Origin: Rhodosporidiobolus odoratus
Lineage: Eukaryota; Basidiomycota; Microbotryomycetes; Sporidiobolales; Sporidiobolaceae
Direction: 5' to 3'
Assembly (NCBI GenBank): GCA_034387635.1
Contig: JAOANU010000018.1
Location: 124,001-188,000 of the forward strand
DNA: 64,000 nt
Part shown: positions 40,470 to 51,431 of the stretch, one piece after another
Position numbering within the stretch: position 1 is the stretch's first letter
Layout of the letters: the number at the start of each line of letters is the position of its first letter
Position numbers and translations under genes: made by a program
Notes under the pieces: generated by a model
Databases searched by the model: none
What the model saw: the letters and a program-made list of their open reading frames with translations, nothing else
What the model was told of the DNA's origin: nothing

Positions 40470-40693
40470 GTTGTCTTTGCTTAGTTATTCAGAGCGGTTC
40501 GAGCAGAGTTTGAGTGTGGTGAAGGAGGAAGGGAAGAAACGAAACGAGACAACTTCGTCTCGTCACAAACAACCGCTTTTACGCAGAACGTGACTCTAGC
40601 TACACCAGACTACACTGCTAGCTGCTGCTTACTCGGTACAACGGTCGCCGGCCGTCGTCACCGTTCACTTCGCTTCCTTCCTCCAGTTTCGCC

Positions 40694-42371
40694 ATGGTAT
40701 TATCAACCCACTCGACTAGCGCCAGCGAGACCAGCGCAGGATGCGTAATGAGTAAAGAAACCACCTACGACTACACTGGACGAGTTCCGCCCGCCCTCGA
40801 ATGTCCCATTTGCCGGTTCGTCCCTCACCTTCCCCCACTTCCCGCCTTCACCCGCCTCTGACTATTCCTACAACCCTCAGAGACCCCCTGTCCGACCCCG
40901 TCCTGACTGTCTGCGACCACCTCTTCTGCCGCGACTGCCTGTCTCGCGCACTCGACCTCGTCCCGACTTGCCCAATCGACCGCACGCCTTTACCGGACGG
41001 GATTGCAGGCTGCCGGAAAGCGCCGAGGGCGATCAACGAATTGCTCGACGACATCAGGGTACGATGCGGCGGCTGTGAGGAGGAGGTGCTGCGAGGGAAC
41101 TGGGCGGGGCATCGGAAAGGTTGCCGGGCGAGGATGGACGGAGAGGAAGATTGTTGGCCAGCTACGGCTTCTTCGGCCAGGGCCGACAGGCGAGTGTACT
41201 TGACTGTCGAGAGCAAGACGGACGCGCTTGAGACTGCAGGGCGAAGCGAAAGCGAGGTGCGTCCTTCGTTCCAAACTTTCTGCACTGTTCCTTCTTCCCT
41301 CTGCCCCTCGTGACGAAGCTGTCCTCATATCGCCAATATTTTTAGGAATCTTCTCGTCGCGAACATGAGCCGACAAGCTGCTCCTACTGCACTTCAAGCC
41401 TTCCCCCTGTACAACTCGCCTCGCACCTCCTCACCTGTCCCTCCATTCCGACCCCTTGCCCCTACGCCAAATTCGGCTGCTCAGCCCGCTACCCCCGCTC
41501 TCAGCTATTCGAGCTACATCTCGCAAGCGGCGAATGCGCCTACGAGCCGTTCAAGGAGGGACTGTCCAGAGCGAATGAAATGTGGGAAGGCTTGGAAGAG
41601 GAGAATTGGGTCTTACGACGGAAGGTACAGAAGCTCGAGGACGTTGTTCAGCTGCTTCAGGACGAGCTTGGCGTAATCAAGACGTCGCTCGGACGATTCC
41701 TCCAGCTCCCTTCTTCCTCCGATACCTCGCAGCCTGCTTCCGACCCTCGCACCCCTCCGCCGCCTTCCTTACCAGAGACCCTCGACACCCTTACCTCCAC
41801 GGCAGTGGCTCAAAAAAATGCCATCTCGGCCCTCTCCACTTCGCAGACAGCCCAACAAGCTACGAATCAGCACCTCGCCGACGAAGTTTCTGCCCTACGG
41901 CACGCAGTTGGCGGGATGCGGGGTGTGATGTCCGGCATGCTTGGTGAGATTCAGCGTCTTTCGTACGCTGCGACTCTATCTGGCGTGGGGGAGCAAAGAC
42001 CGTCTAGGCGACCCGGCTTTGCTCCACCGATGCAGGTCGGAGGGAGCGATAGCGGTGGAGAGGGAGACGTGGATGGGGGGTCTAGTGGGAGCGACGAAGA
42101 AGGCCATCTCCCACCAGGCTTGCAGCCTTTCCATCAGTTCCGACTACCGCTGCCTCCGACTCTTCCTTTCAACCACCCAGCCTTTTCCCCTTCTCCACCT
42201 TATCCTTTCCCGTTCTCTTACCCGCACGACTCCCGACCCGTCTTCTCTCATCCTCCATACGGCTTTCCCGGTCCACCGGACGCCAACGATCCTTCACGCG
42301 GCGGTTGGACAGGTGCAGGCGGCAGACTCGACTCTATGCGGATGGGCGGAAGAGGCGGGGTGAAGCTATGA
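40694..42371 (+). CDS. RING and TRAF-type zinc finger protein with coiled coil
   Basis: Probable E3 ubiquitin ligase of TRAF-like architecture, 507 residues. Exons: 40694-40815, 40881-41256 and 41346-42371, phases closing. The RING is ECPICRDPLSDPVLTVCDHL, then CRDCLSRALDLVPTCPID (C3HC4). TRAF-type fingers follow: VRCGGCEEEVLRGNWAGHRKGC, then a second and third set across the last intron (SCSYCTSSLPPVQLASHLLTC and CPYAKFGCSARYPRSQLFELHL). Next is a coiled coil (WEGLEEENWVLRRKVQKLED with VVQLLQDELG), then a Pro/Phe/Gly-rich tail ending RMGGRGGVKL. No MATH domain is seen, unlike animal TRAFs. The substrate is unknown. It shares a 224-nt divergent promoter with the F-box gene, both ubiquitin-related, which may be chance. 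Confidence 0.85.
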
Positions 42372-42806
42372 TGGACCGCCCCAAAATTGAGCTGTGGTAG
42401 GGCTAGGTACCAGTGTGGCAAGCGTTACCCGGCCGTATGCAGTGCGTCTTCTCCCAAGACGGTCTCTCAACTATCTCTACCACCTCATTCACCTTCATCC
42501 CGCTGCTACGTGCGCAGCATGTAGCGTTGGCCGTCCGTCATGCGCAGCCGTACACGCCGTTCTCCAATCTGTGATGCTCGCTGCAGAGACTCTCTGACGC
42601 ACCTCGTTACGCATTCCAGGCTCGAGAACCGTTTGCCGCATTCATATACCCGGTGTTCCACTTGTACAGGGCTGGCAGGCCACTATCGGCTTTGTTCGCT
42701 TCAGCTCAAGATCCACTCTGTCCGTGCTCTCGCCACCGCTTGGTGTTTCCTCGGCTTCACCCTGTTCAACTATCGATGATCCTGATCCGCATTCCCCTTA
42801 GCTATT
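42372..42806. other. Convergent intergenic region, no gene seen
   Basis: About 435 nt between the RING/TRAF gene stop and the Kre9-like stop. Nothing recognised. Confidence 0.45.
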
Positions 42807-43339
42807 TCAAGCGGAGACTGTGAAGGGCGCCGACCGAACAACCTCGTCGCCACCGTACTCGGCAATGACCCAGTTCGACTCGCCAAGATTGTCGGACCAA
42901 GAGACGATGTCGATGATGAACGTAAAGCTGTCGGAATCGGAGTAAAGGTCGTAGGCAGCGCCGCCTTCCTTGCCGTTGTGTCCGATGAACTGAGATGTGA
43001 GGACGGAAGGTGGACGTCAGCTAGTCGAAGTAGATCATGACTGAGGTTGGTGCGAGAAAAAGGGAACGAGGAGAATGGCAGAAGCGACGTCGGGTCGAGG
43101 TGACACGCCGACGGTGGTCGAGTCTGCGGTCGCAGGATAGCCAGCGAAGAAGCGAACCGTCGAGGAGGCTGTGTCGTTGTAGCCGGAAGCGTCCCTGCAA
43201 ACATGTGCAGGAGGAGAAAAGGCCGGTCTCAAGAGAAGTCAGCTTATGGTTGTTGCTCCGTATGAAAAGGGGCAATGGAGGTGAAGTGCTGACCAAGTGA
43301 TCTTCACTTCGTCTCCGATGTGGTAGGATTCGCCACCCG
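42807..43339 (-). CDS. Kre9/Knh1-like secreted protein, N-terminus unresolved
   Basis: Supported exons 43339-43294, 43194-43068 and 42989-42807 join in phase to read GGESYHIGDEVKITWDASGY, then a middle with VRFFAGYPATADSTTVG, then FIGHNGKEGGAAYDLYSDSD, and end VIAEYGGDEVVRSAPFTVSA. This matches the small immunoglobulin-like Kre9/Knh1 N-terminal domain of fungal cell-wall and GPI proteins (P-x-G-x-x-x-x-x-G-x-x-x-x-I-x-W start). A signal peptide is expected, but I find no ATG-headed exon that joins cleanly: a stretch reading CLVATFSA ends at a good GTAAGC donor near 43468, yet a stop precedes it. The gene may start further upstream or may be damaged at its 5' end. Confidence 0.55.
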
Positions 43340-43862
43340 CTGGCGAAATGAGGGGAGGACGCCGCAACGACCGAAGGAAGGGGCTCCCGACCTTGCCTTC
43401 GCAGACAACAGGAGGGAAAGCCGGTGCTCGACGAGAGGAGTGGAAGCCAGGGTGCGCTTACAAGCTGAGAACGTTGCCACGAGGCAGTACCCACTATTCG
43501 CGACGCGCTGGCTTACGCTCGCTATCTGCTAGACGGGAAACAAAAGCAAGTTGAGAAGGTTCGGGATCGGGGAAAGCTTTGCTCGCGACCGTTTGTCTGC
43601 CTTCCATCCAGCGCACTGTGTCACGGTACACGTCGGCAATCAGCTGTATAGAATCAGCTGTATAGCACTGGATCTAGCTTTATAGCAGTTGACCAGTACT
43701 CTTCCAGCGACAGAGTCTGGGATAAAGCTGATAATGCCAGAACAGTGCACCAAAGCTTCATCTACTGTATGCTGAACAAGTATATACGACCCGAGAACGA
43801 TAAACAAGGTAAGATTCCCGCGCTCAAAGCTGCAAGGTAAATAAAGGAAGAAGTCTAGCCAT
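43340..43862. other. Region upstream of the Kre9-like gene; missing 5' exon may lie here
   Basis: About 520 nt. A hydrophobic stretch near 43468-43490 could be signal peptide, but no complete exon can be supported. Confidence 0.35.
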
Positions 43863-46163
43863 TCAAGGGGCCGCCGCCACCGCTGGAACCGTCTTCTCAG
43901 CGGTGCGCTGTTTCGCCGCTTCGTCGTCCTCGACTGGTCGCTTCTTGGTGGACCCGGAAGGCGCGACGCCCGTAAGTAGCTTTTTCTGCAGTCGGCAGAC
44001 ACGGGTCAATGTCGGGAACAGGAATACCGGCTCGAGAAAATGAGAACACGCACCGAATCAGCCGAAGAATAGTTGATAAACATGGCCCCAGGCTTCTTCT
44101 TCGGACTCGCCCTCTTCTTCGACGTCCCCTTTGGCGGAGAAGAAGTCTTCGCCACCCGCGCCGGCGACTTGGGCATTTCGGGCGTGGTCGGCCGATCTGG
44201 CTGATAAGGCGGAACGGGCTGCAAGACGGTCGGGAATTGGGGGACGTGGCGAGGCTGCTGGTGCTGTTGCTGAAGCCAGAACTGAGAGGCCGGAGAAGGG
44301 GGGTAGGAAGGGCGCTGTTGCATAGAAGAGGCGGCGAGGACTGGGCGGGAATAGGCGGCATTCGAGTGCAAAGGGGACGGGGGAGGGTATGGGTAGGGAC
44401 CGTCGGTGGAAGTTGCGGTGTTGTGAACGGCGGCGGAGTCGACGCTCGACCGGCGGCGACGAACCGAAGCGGCGAGAGAGGATTGACCGGAGAGAGCATC
44501 GCGCGGGGCGGAAGAAGCTCGGAATGCAGTGCTGGAGGTGGTATACTGAGGATACTGCTGAGGAATCACGAGCGAGGAGGTGGAGGAGGCAAGCGTGTAG
44601 GACAAAGAAGAGGAAGCGGAGAGCGGGGCGGAGTAGAACGGCGCGTGCTCATAAGCAGGCTCATACTGCGACGGCTGGGCGTCAGCATGGGCTGGTGGCG
44701 GGGGCGCAGGCGGCGCATCAAACGTGGTGCGCCAAGCGGGTGCCGAAGCTGGGTAAGAGCGGTCGCTGTAGGCAGGAGACGTCGGCTCAAACCCGTCGCC
44801 GCCAAGAGAAGGCGTGTCCAGCAGGGCGAGGTCTTCTTGCGCCAGAGTCACACCCGAGATCGAGATACTCTGCGGGGCGAGGATGTCGGATGGGGAGTAG
44901 CGCTGAGGAAGGGGCGCTTGAGGAGGGACGTGCGAGCCGAAGGAACCAAATTGAGGCGCTTGTCGGGCGGGGGAACCTGGAGGAGGAACTAGGGCAACTG
45001 GCCGCGACTGCGCCAACCGAGATGTAGGCGCTGGCTGGTTCTGCACCTGAGCCTTTCCAAAGATCCCATCGTTCGCCAAGACAGGCCCCAACTCTCCCAA
45101 CATCTGCTCGACCTCCCTGACTGACTGCTCCGACAGCCCACCATCTACAGGCGCTACCTGAGGCCGCGCCGTCGAAGGCGCAGTAGCAAACACAGGCTGC
45201 GCAGGAGGCGGTACCCTCGACGGCGAACCAGCGCCATAAGGTGGAACCTCAATACTAAGCCTCGCCGCCGCCCTCCGAATCGACTTGGTCGGGCTACCAT
45301 TCGCGTCCACCGTGGTCGTAATCGGTCCATGACTCCTCCTCGGCGTTGAACGACGGGAAGGCGACTCGAGCCCAACGGCGTACCCACCTGTCGAACCCCT
45401 CCGTCCGCTTCTCGCGCTCGAAGAGAGGTCCGACGGGTATGAACCAGTGACTCGACGGGATGTTGTGGGGCGGTGATAAGGAGAGGTCGCGGGGCTGGAG
45501 GTGGTTGTATGTGAGGTGGGAGAGCGCCAAAGATGGGAAGAAGCGGGAGCATGTCGGCGAGGGGTCGAAGGCGGAACGGAAGGAGAGGGCACAAGGGCGT
45601 TTGACGAAGGCGTGGGGTACGAGGACTGTGTAGGCGAATGGTCTTGGGTGTAGGATTTCTTGTAGCTCCGCAAAGCCGCTGTTGTAGTTCTTGCCAGCCG
45701 GAACCGCCCCGACGGACTGACTGTCCTGCACATGCGCGGGCGGGAGGAGGCCGCGGTATTGCTCCGGCGAGTTGGCTACGGAGAAGTGCTGGTAAGGCGA
45801 GACGAAGCCGGAGGAAGCGGAGAGGGAAGAGGCGGGAGAGAGGGCTGGTAAGGCCGAAGATGAGGTGGTATCGCTGGATAGGGAGCGTCGAGGCGCGAAC
45901 GTGTAGGCGGGGTCGCAGAAGCCGTCTATACGAAGCCCTCCCGTGTCTTGCAGCGCGTAGTAAGCGTCGCGCGGAACCTCAGCCTCTGTCGATGGCGGCA
46001 CCAGAGCTGCAAGTTGCGCACCCGCGAACGGATCCAACGCGTCTAGATAGTACGCCGAGTCTTGCGCAAGCGGGTCCGACGGGTTGTACGAGGAAGAAGT
46101 CGGTGCCTGGGCCGCACAGGTAGACCAGTCTGCGTCGAAAGCCGACGAGGAGGGGAAGTCCAT
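43863..46163 (-). CDS. Large Ser/Pro-rich protein with WetA-like C-terminal block
   Basis: Predicted 729 residues: exons 46163-45722, 45678-44054 and 43985-43863, phases closing. The first intron is only 43 nt, short for this genome, but joins two otherwise unbroken frames. Most of the protein is low complexity (Ser, Pro, Ala, Gln), with a glutamine/proline run QQQHQQPRHVPQFP and Arg/Lys-rich patches (SARSGRRG, PKGTSKKRASPKKK). The C-terminus has the only conserved-looking block, FINYSSADSKKLLTGVAPSG, followed by STKKRP. From memory this resembles the terminal LTGVAPSGSSKTK motif of fungal WetA/ESC1-related developmental regulators. That link, and a nuclear regulatory role, are inference. No membrane helix or signal peptide is seen. 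Confidence 0.65.
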
Positions 46164-47552
46164 GAGAAGAGGGCTGTCCGCCTAGTGCGGGTTCTCGAGG
46201 GCGGTGGACGAGGAGGGTTTCACTGCCTAGGTTCGGCTAGGCAACAGGGGCAGTACTTGCTGAGTGCGTCCCGTTCCCAGACGGTTGCGGGACGAGTTGA
46301 GACGGCGAGTAGACGGAAACGGTGAAGAGGTGGAACGGGTGCAACGAGAAAGGGAAGAGGGGAGTTGGCGTGGCCCATCCTATTTGAGAAAGGGTTAGAA
46401 TGGGAGCTTGAACTGCCCCACGCCATCTCGACGCCTGCGCCGAACAAGGAAGGTAAGATGAGAAAGGGCGAACCTCTGCCATCGTCCCTCGAACTCGACT
46501 GAGAGCGCGGCAAGTCCTGCACTGGCGCCTTCTATGTGCGCGTTTGGAGTCAAGTACCAGCATAGCGAAGCCATTTGGCGAGATCGACGTGAGCGGGACG
46601 TCTCTGAAGCGGGAGGAAGGCGGGAACTGCTCGATCTCCAAATTTGATTGGCTCGCACTTCCGTCTCGAGTTACCCCCCGCGATGCCTGGCCTCCAGCTT
46701 CCAGTACCTAGCACAGCGAGGGAACCGACAGACACCATGCACAGAACAAAGCCAGCCAGCGAAAAGGGCCAATCCGAACCGCTCAATGAAAAAGCCCAAC
46801 CTTCCTTTTTCTCAACTTTTGTCCTCTCCGTCCCGGTCCCGACCAATCCAGATTCTCAGGCATCTCACCGATCCCCGTGCAAGCTCGCCGGCCAGCGCAT
46901 CCGCGCTCTCTTACCTAGGTATCGCTTCAAAGGCTGCTGTTCGGTCCTCTCGACATTGAAAGATGAAAGTGATGATGAGGCGACATTATCTTGCGAGTTG
47001 AAGCTCACAAAGGCTAGTCCCTCCTGAGCAGGACGGAATCAAGGTTTGATGAGATCTGGTGGAAAGCGCGGCTCAAAGAGCCGGCTTGCAATGCTCGAGA
47101 TGTTAAGCTGGAAAGACTCAAGCCCTTGAGGTTAAGGAAGGGTTCCGTCAACGGTATGTCAGACCTGTCGGTACGACGTACGAAGGGTATCAGTCGGGAA
47201 GAGTAGAGAGAGATAAGAAGAGACCGGCGCACCGCGGCGAGACAGCAAGTCGAGAACCGCGACTCCCAGGAATGATCGTTCGGAGCGGGAACTGGCGACG
47301 AGCGAGAAGAGGCCAGGAGAAAAAGAGGTTCCGAACGGTGATCGCGAGCTGCAGGTGACTCGTGCGCCGAGAGCCGTCGCAGCTCAAGATACGACTGCCG
47401 GGTGGTGGGAAACCTCGAGCAGAGGAGGGGTCAGGAGAAACGTGCGGCACAATGCGTTGCCTCCCTCTGGGAACGTCGGAGTGGCCGCCTTAGGGCGCGA
47501 GCTGGGGAGGATAGGACAGACCGTCTATTCCATACTTCCCCTTGGGAGAAAT
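46164..47552. other. Intergenic, no gene seen
   Basis: About 1.4 kb between the starts of the WetA-like gene and the stop of MRI1. Open frames (for example 46644-47027 rightward and 46846-46550 leftward) lack recognisable content. It likely includes a long promoter and leader for the WetA-like gene. Confidence 0.4.
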
Positions 47553-49201
47553 CTAAGCCTTAGTCCTCTCCTGCACGAACCTTCTCAGATCATATTCTCC
47601 CTCACCCTGCGCCTTCTCCGCAACTCCAACCTCTGTCACAATCCCCTCAATCAAACTCGCAGGCGTGACATCGAAAGCCGGGTTCCAAGCACTAGTCCCA
47701 GGCGGAGTGACGAGCACAGTCTGAACATCGACTTTCTCGCCCTCCTTGGCAGGTTGGGGTTGCTGCCCTTTGGCGAAGGAAGAGAGGTCGACAACACGTC
47801 CTCGAACGGTGGTCGCTTCCCAGGATGGTCGTTGTTCGATCTCGATCTCGCGACCGGAGGACATGGAGAGGTCGAGGGTGGTGAGAGGGGCAGCGACAAG
47901 GACGGGAACGGGGCGGTTTGGGGAGAAGGGGTGAGGGTGGTGTGCGAGGAGAGAGATTTGGTAGGTCGAAATCTTGTTGGCCGTGTCACCGTTCGAGGCA
48001 ATGCTGTTTCCTCCTTGTTCTGTCAGCTCCGTACGAACATGGAGGAAAAGGAAGGGAAACGAACCGGTCCGCGCCAGCAACGAACAAGTGCACCTTCTTC
48101 TCAGCTAGCAATGCACCAATGGCAGTGTCGCACACCATCGTGTTGGGACAGCCGAGAGAAGCGAGCTCGACGGAAGTGAGGCGAGCGCCTTGCTGGTACG
48201 GGCCGGTCTGAGCGAAGTAGGCGTGGGCGAGGCGACCTTGCTGGTGCAGAGAAGTGATGACACCAAGAGCGGTACCGTAGCCCTAGGAAAGCAGGGGGTT
48301 AGAGGCGGGCGCAAGAGGGATCTACGGGAAGGACTTACGGAAGTAGCCAAAGAGCCGGTGTTGCAAACCTGCAGAGGGTTCAGAAAAGTAGAAGTCCCTG
48401 CGTGAGTCCGGCGTCTGGCACAGCGCGTGGCGCAGGTGAAGTCATCTCGGAACGCACCGTGAGTACCGCAATCTTCTCCTCCTTCTCGATAGTCCCCTCC
48501 CTCTCCAACTTCTCCAGAATCCACCTCGCACCATTCTCTCCAATCCTCTCACACCTCTCCTTGTCCTCTACCCAGACCCCAACGGCAACCTCGATGACCT
48601 TCCGCGCCAATTCTTCTGCACTCGCTCCGCCCTCGACCGTCTTCTGCGCGGATGTCTCGATGCGAGTCAGGGCTTCGCGCAGGTTGACGGCGGTAGGGCG
48701 GGAGGTGAGGAGGTAGGCGGTGCGGGAGAGGAGGGTGGAGAGGAGGTCGGCAGCGGAGGATGAGGAAGAGAGTAAGGATGAAGGGAAGGAAGGGGAGGGA
48801 CGAGAGGAGAGGAGGGCGAGCAGTTCAGAGGCGATCCCTAGCGCGGCGAGGGAGGCGATTGCGGGAGCGCCGCGGATCTACGGAAGCAAGCCGAAAGTGT
48901 TCAGCGAGACAGGCCTCGCAGGAAAAGGAGAAATAGGCGGGGAAAAAAAAACAGGTTGTGAAAAGCCGGCTCTTGTCGGGCAGCGCCAGAGGGGAGAAAT
49001 GTAAGGGATCGAAATGCGCACCTTCATACTCTTGATCGCATCAAACGCTCCCTCGATACTGTCGACTGTCTCCCAAACCTCCGAGTGCGGGAGCAACAGC
49101 TGATCGATGATCTCGACGCGGCCAGCTTCTTCAAATGTCTTGCTACCAGCAGGGAGGCGGAAGGCGCCCAGGACGGGCTGCGAAGCGAGGGCGGATGACA
49201 T
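47553..49201 (-). CDS. MRI1: Methylthioribose-1-phosphate isomerase
   Basis: Methionine-salvage enzyme converting 5-methylthioribose 1-phosphate to 5-methylthioribulose 1-phosphate; 432 residues, cytosolic. Exons: 49201-49022, 48877-48458, 48368-48339 (30 nt), 48282-48065 and 48003-47553, all in phase. Blocks: IIDQLLLPHSEVWETVDSIE, IRGAPAIASLAALGIA, TSRPTAVNLREAL, VCNTGSLATS from the small exon joined to GYGTALGVITSLH, the catalytic-Cys region SLGCPNTMVCDTAIGALL, GADRIASNGDTANKISTYQI with the catalytic Asp, and PASLIEGIVTEVG near the end. It differs from eIF2B subunits by these catalytic residues. A Ser-rich insert (SSRPSPSFPSSLLSSSSSA) lies after the RGAPAI motif. Confidence 0.94.
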
Positions 49202-49487
49202 GTTGTGCGTGAGCGTGAGGTCGATCAAGGAGCTCGACGAGGAGACGCGGTAGAAGCCTGAGGACTGTCGGAAGGTCTAGATCTATCGACTCGAGAGCGT
49301 GTAGAGTTGAAGGACCCGCGTGTGAGAAGGCGAGCGATTGACCAACAAGCACATGCTGCATTATTGACAAGAAAAACTTCTACTCGCTCTTCCTGTTTGT
49401 CTCGGAGAAAGAAGAGGACGAAGTGCGAAAAGAGTACAGCAACATGAGGAACAGGAGACACGCCGGTCGAGGTCATGCAAACTCAGT

Positions 49488-50651
49488 TCAGGCGCCCGCC
49501 ATTTCTCGTCCATGCCACGGCACCACTCGCACGCTCAATTCGCCCTTCTCCTTCCGCAGGATATACCGTTCAAGGGTATAGTACTCGTAGGAACGCTGTC
49601 GAGGGAGCGCAACAGAGTCAGCATGGCGAAAGAGGCCCGCCAAGGGAAAAGAGGGCAGGGAAAGAAAGCAAGAGAGACAGCGACGTACCACAGCCAATCT
49701 CGCAGCCTCCTTGTGCTTCTCTCCCTTTAGAGCGTTGAGCGCCGAGGCTCGGGACATCCAAATGCAAGTCGCGAGGTTCCGGCCGACGAGGTCGTCCTGT
49801 TCTTCTGCTTCTTTTGTTGAATCTAAGGCTGCCGCAGCTGGTGCCGAGGTTGAGGAGGAGGGTGGGACTGGGTTGCCAAACCAGTAGCTGATCAAGCCAC
49901 CATGCTGAAATTGGTCAAAGATGCAACGCAGAGACGGCAGCGGACAGACAGACAGGCGCGGGTAGGAGGAAGGGAACGCAAGTCAGTCGAGCTCATTGAG
50001 GCAGATCGAGTAGCGGTAGAGGCGCACCGTAACAGCCTCCTCATGTGCCGCCCTATCCTTCCTGTACAGCTCCGTCGCCTCTTCCTCGCCCAGCCCTTTT
50101 TTCCGCCTCGACCTGAAAACAACGCAGTAAAACTCCCTCTCGGCCTCCCTTACGCCATCTACATCCTCAAGGATCAGTTCAGACCAGTTGAACGCGGAGG
50201 CATAAGGGGCTGTGGCGTAATGCGGCGTTACAGGCCGGAAGTGGTGCAGCGCTGTGTGGAGGGCGAGGGAGACGGGGTCAATGTCCGGGAGACGGGAGAG
50301 GGTGTATAGAGCGGGTGATGGTCTCGGTGATGAGGAGCAAGGAGTGGAAGTGCCGCTGGAGAGGGGGGAGGATGCGGGCGACAGGGATTCCGGAAGGAGG
50401 GAAAGGAGCGGAGGGAGGTAGAGCGTCGCGGCGGCGTCGTCCTGAACTAGCACTCCCTTGGTCACTTCTTGCTCGACCCGCTTGTGCAGAGCTTTCCGAT
50501 CCGCTTGCGAGACGAATGAGGGAATATAGGACTGCTCGGGTGGAGTCGAGGGGAAAAGGTCATCGTCGGAGGAAGAAGCAGACGAGGAGGAGGAGAAGGG
50601 GCAAGCAGGATCGTCGCTCGTTGTCGAACCGGAGAAGGGGCAGGAAGCCAT
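49488..50651 (-). CDS. UPF0643-family protein, unknown function
   Basis: Predicted 315 residues in exons 50651-50028, 49904-49689 and 49595-49488, phases closing. The C-terminal half has the family signature GGLISYWFGNPVP, VGRNLATCIWMSRASAL, then GEKHKEAARLAV joined to RSYEYYTLERYIL, resembling fission-yeast and Aspergillus UPF0643 proteins. The N-terminal 60 residues are Ser/Asp-rich (SSSSSASSSDDDLFPSTPPE). The frame is open upstream to 50855, so a longer N-terminus is possible, but MASCPFSGS at 50651 is a reasonable start. No signal, membrane helix or catalytic motif is evident. Biochemical role unknown. Confidence 0.75.
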
Positions 50652-51431
50652 CTTGACGTTGAAGGTATCGAGGAATGCGGGATGAGCAGAGCGAAGAAGC
50701 AGCCTACGAGTGCACGGAGATGGAGAAAAAGCACGCCAGATGGTCGCTTCTGCGAGCACGCGACTTAGCACAGTAGCGGAGTGTTTGACATGTTGACTGA
50801 TCAGGAGAGGCCCGAAGGAACAGGTTTGGGGGATTGAGCGAGGGGTGGGGGACATGATGCAAAATGGCGAGATGGGATAAGGAAGACAACCGAGCGGTGT
50901 TGACTGGAACGGTCGGGAAACGGACGGCGGAAATTTGCCAGACGGACGTGTTCGATCTGATAGCGCAGTCTCTTACCCTCGAGCGTCTAGGAGGATAGAC
51001 ACTGGCGAAGTGCAACACGGTTCGCCTTCGTCCTCGTCATCGCCCAGTGCCCCGTTCGACAGCTCAGGGTGCACATATACGTTTCCTGCGCGTCTTGGTA
51101 GTGCTCTGCTCGACTCGGGCGCTGTTGCGGCTCCAGCTGTGTGGGTTGAGGCGGAGGTGGGAGGAGCGGGCGAGGTGCGAGCGAACGAGGGTACCGAGGT
51201 GGTTTGGTGACATCCGAGGGCTGTCTGCGACCATGATAGACAACTGTATAGCCACGTCAATCCAATCAAGCGAGTTCGACGACTTGAACCTCTTCTCCTC
51301 TCCCCGTTCGGCTTGACGCACCTTCAAATTCCCTTCTCTTCCGACTCTTCTTGCCCTACCCTACGCGCGTCTACGTCTTGCTCGACCGCTAGCCGGCGCC
51401 GACCACCGCAACCCGCAGAAACACTGCCAGC
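50652..51431. promoter_or_regulatory. Divergent promoter region UPF0643 / acetate kinase
   Basis: About 780 nt between two start codons. The last 80 nt before the acetate kinase ATG are pyrimidine-rich with a CGCAACCCGCAGAAACACT leader. No further gene seen. Confidence 0.45.

Noticed and set aside
44009..44992. A 327-codon rightward Arg-rich frame
   Set aside because: It is antisense to the WetA-like gene and has the Arg/Gly-rich look of a GC-rich shadow.
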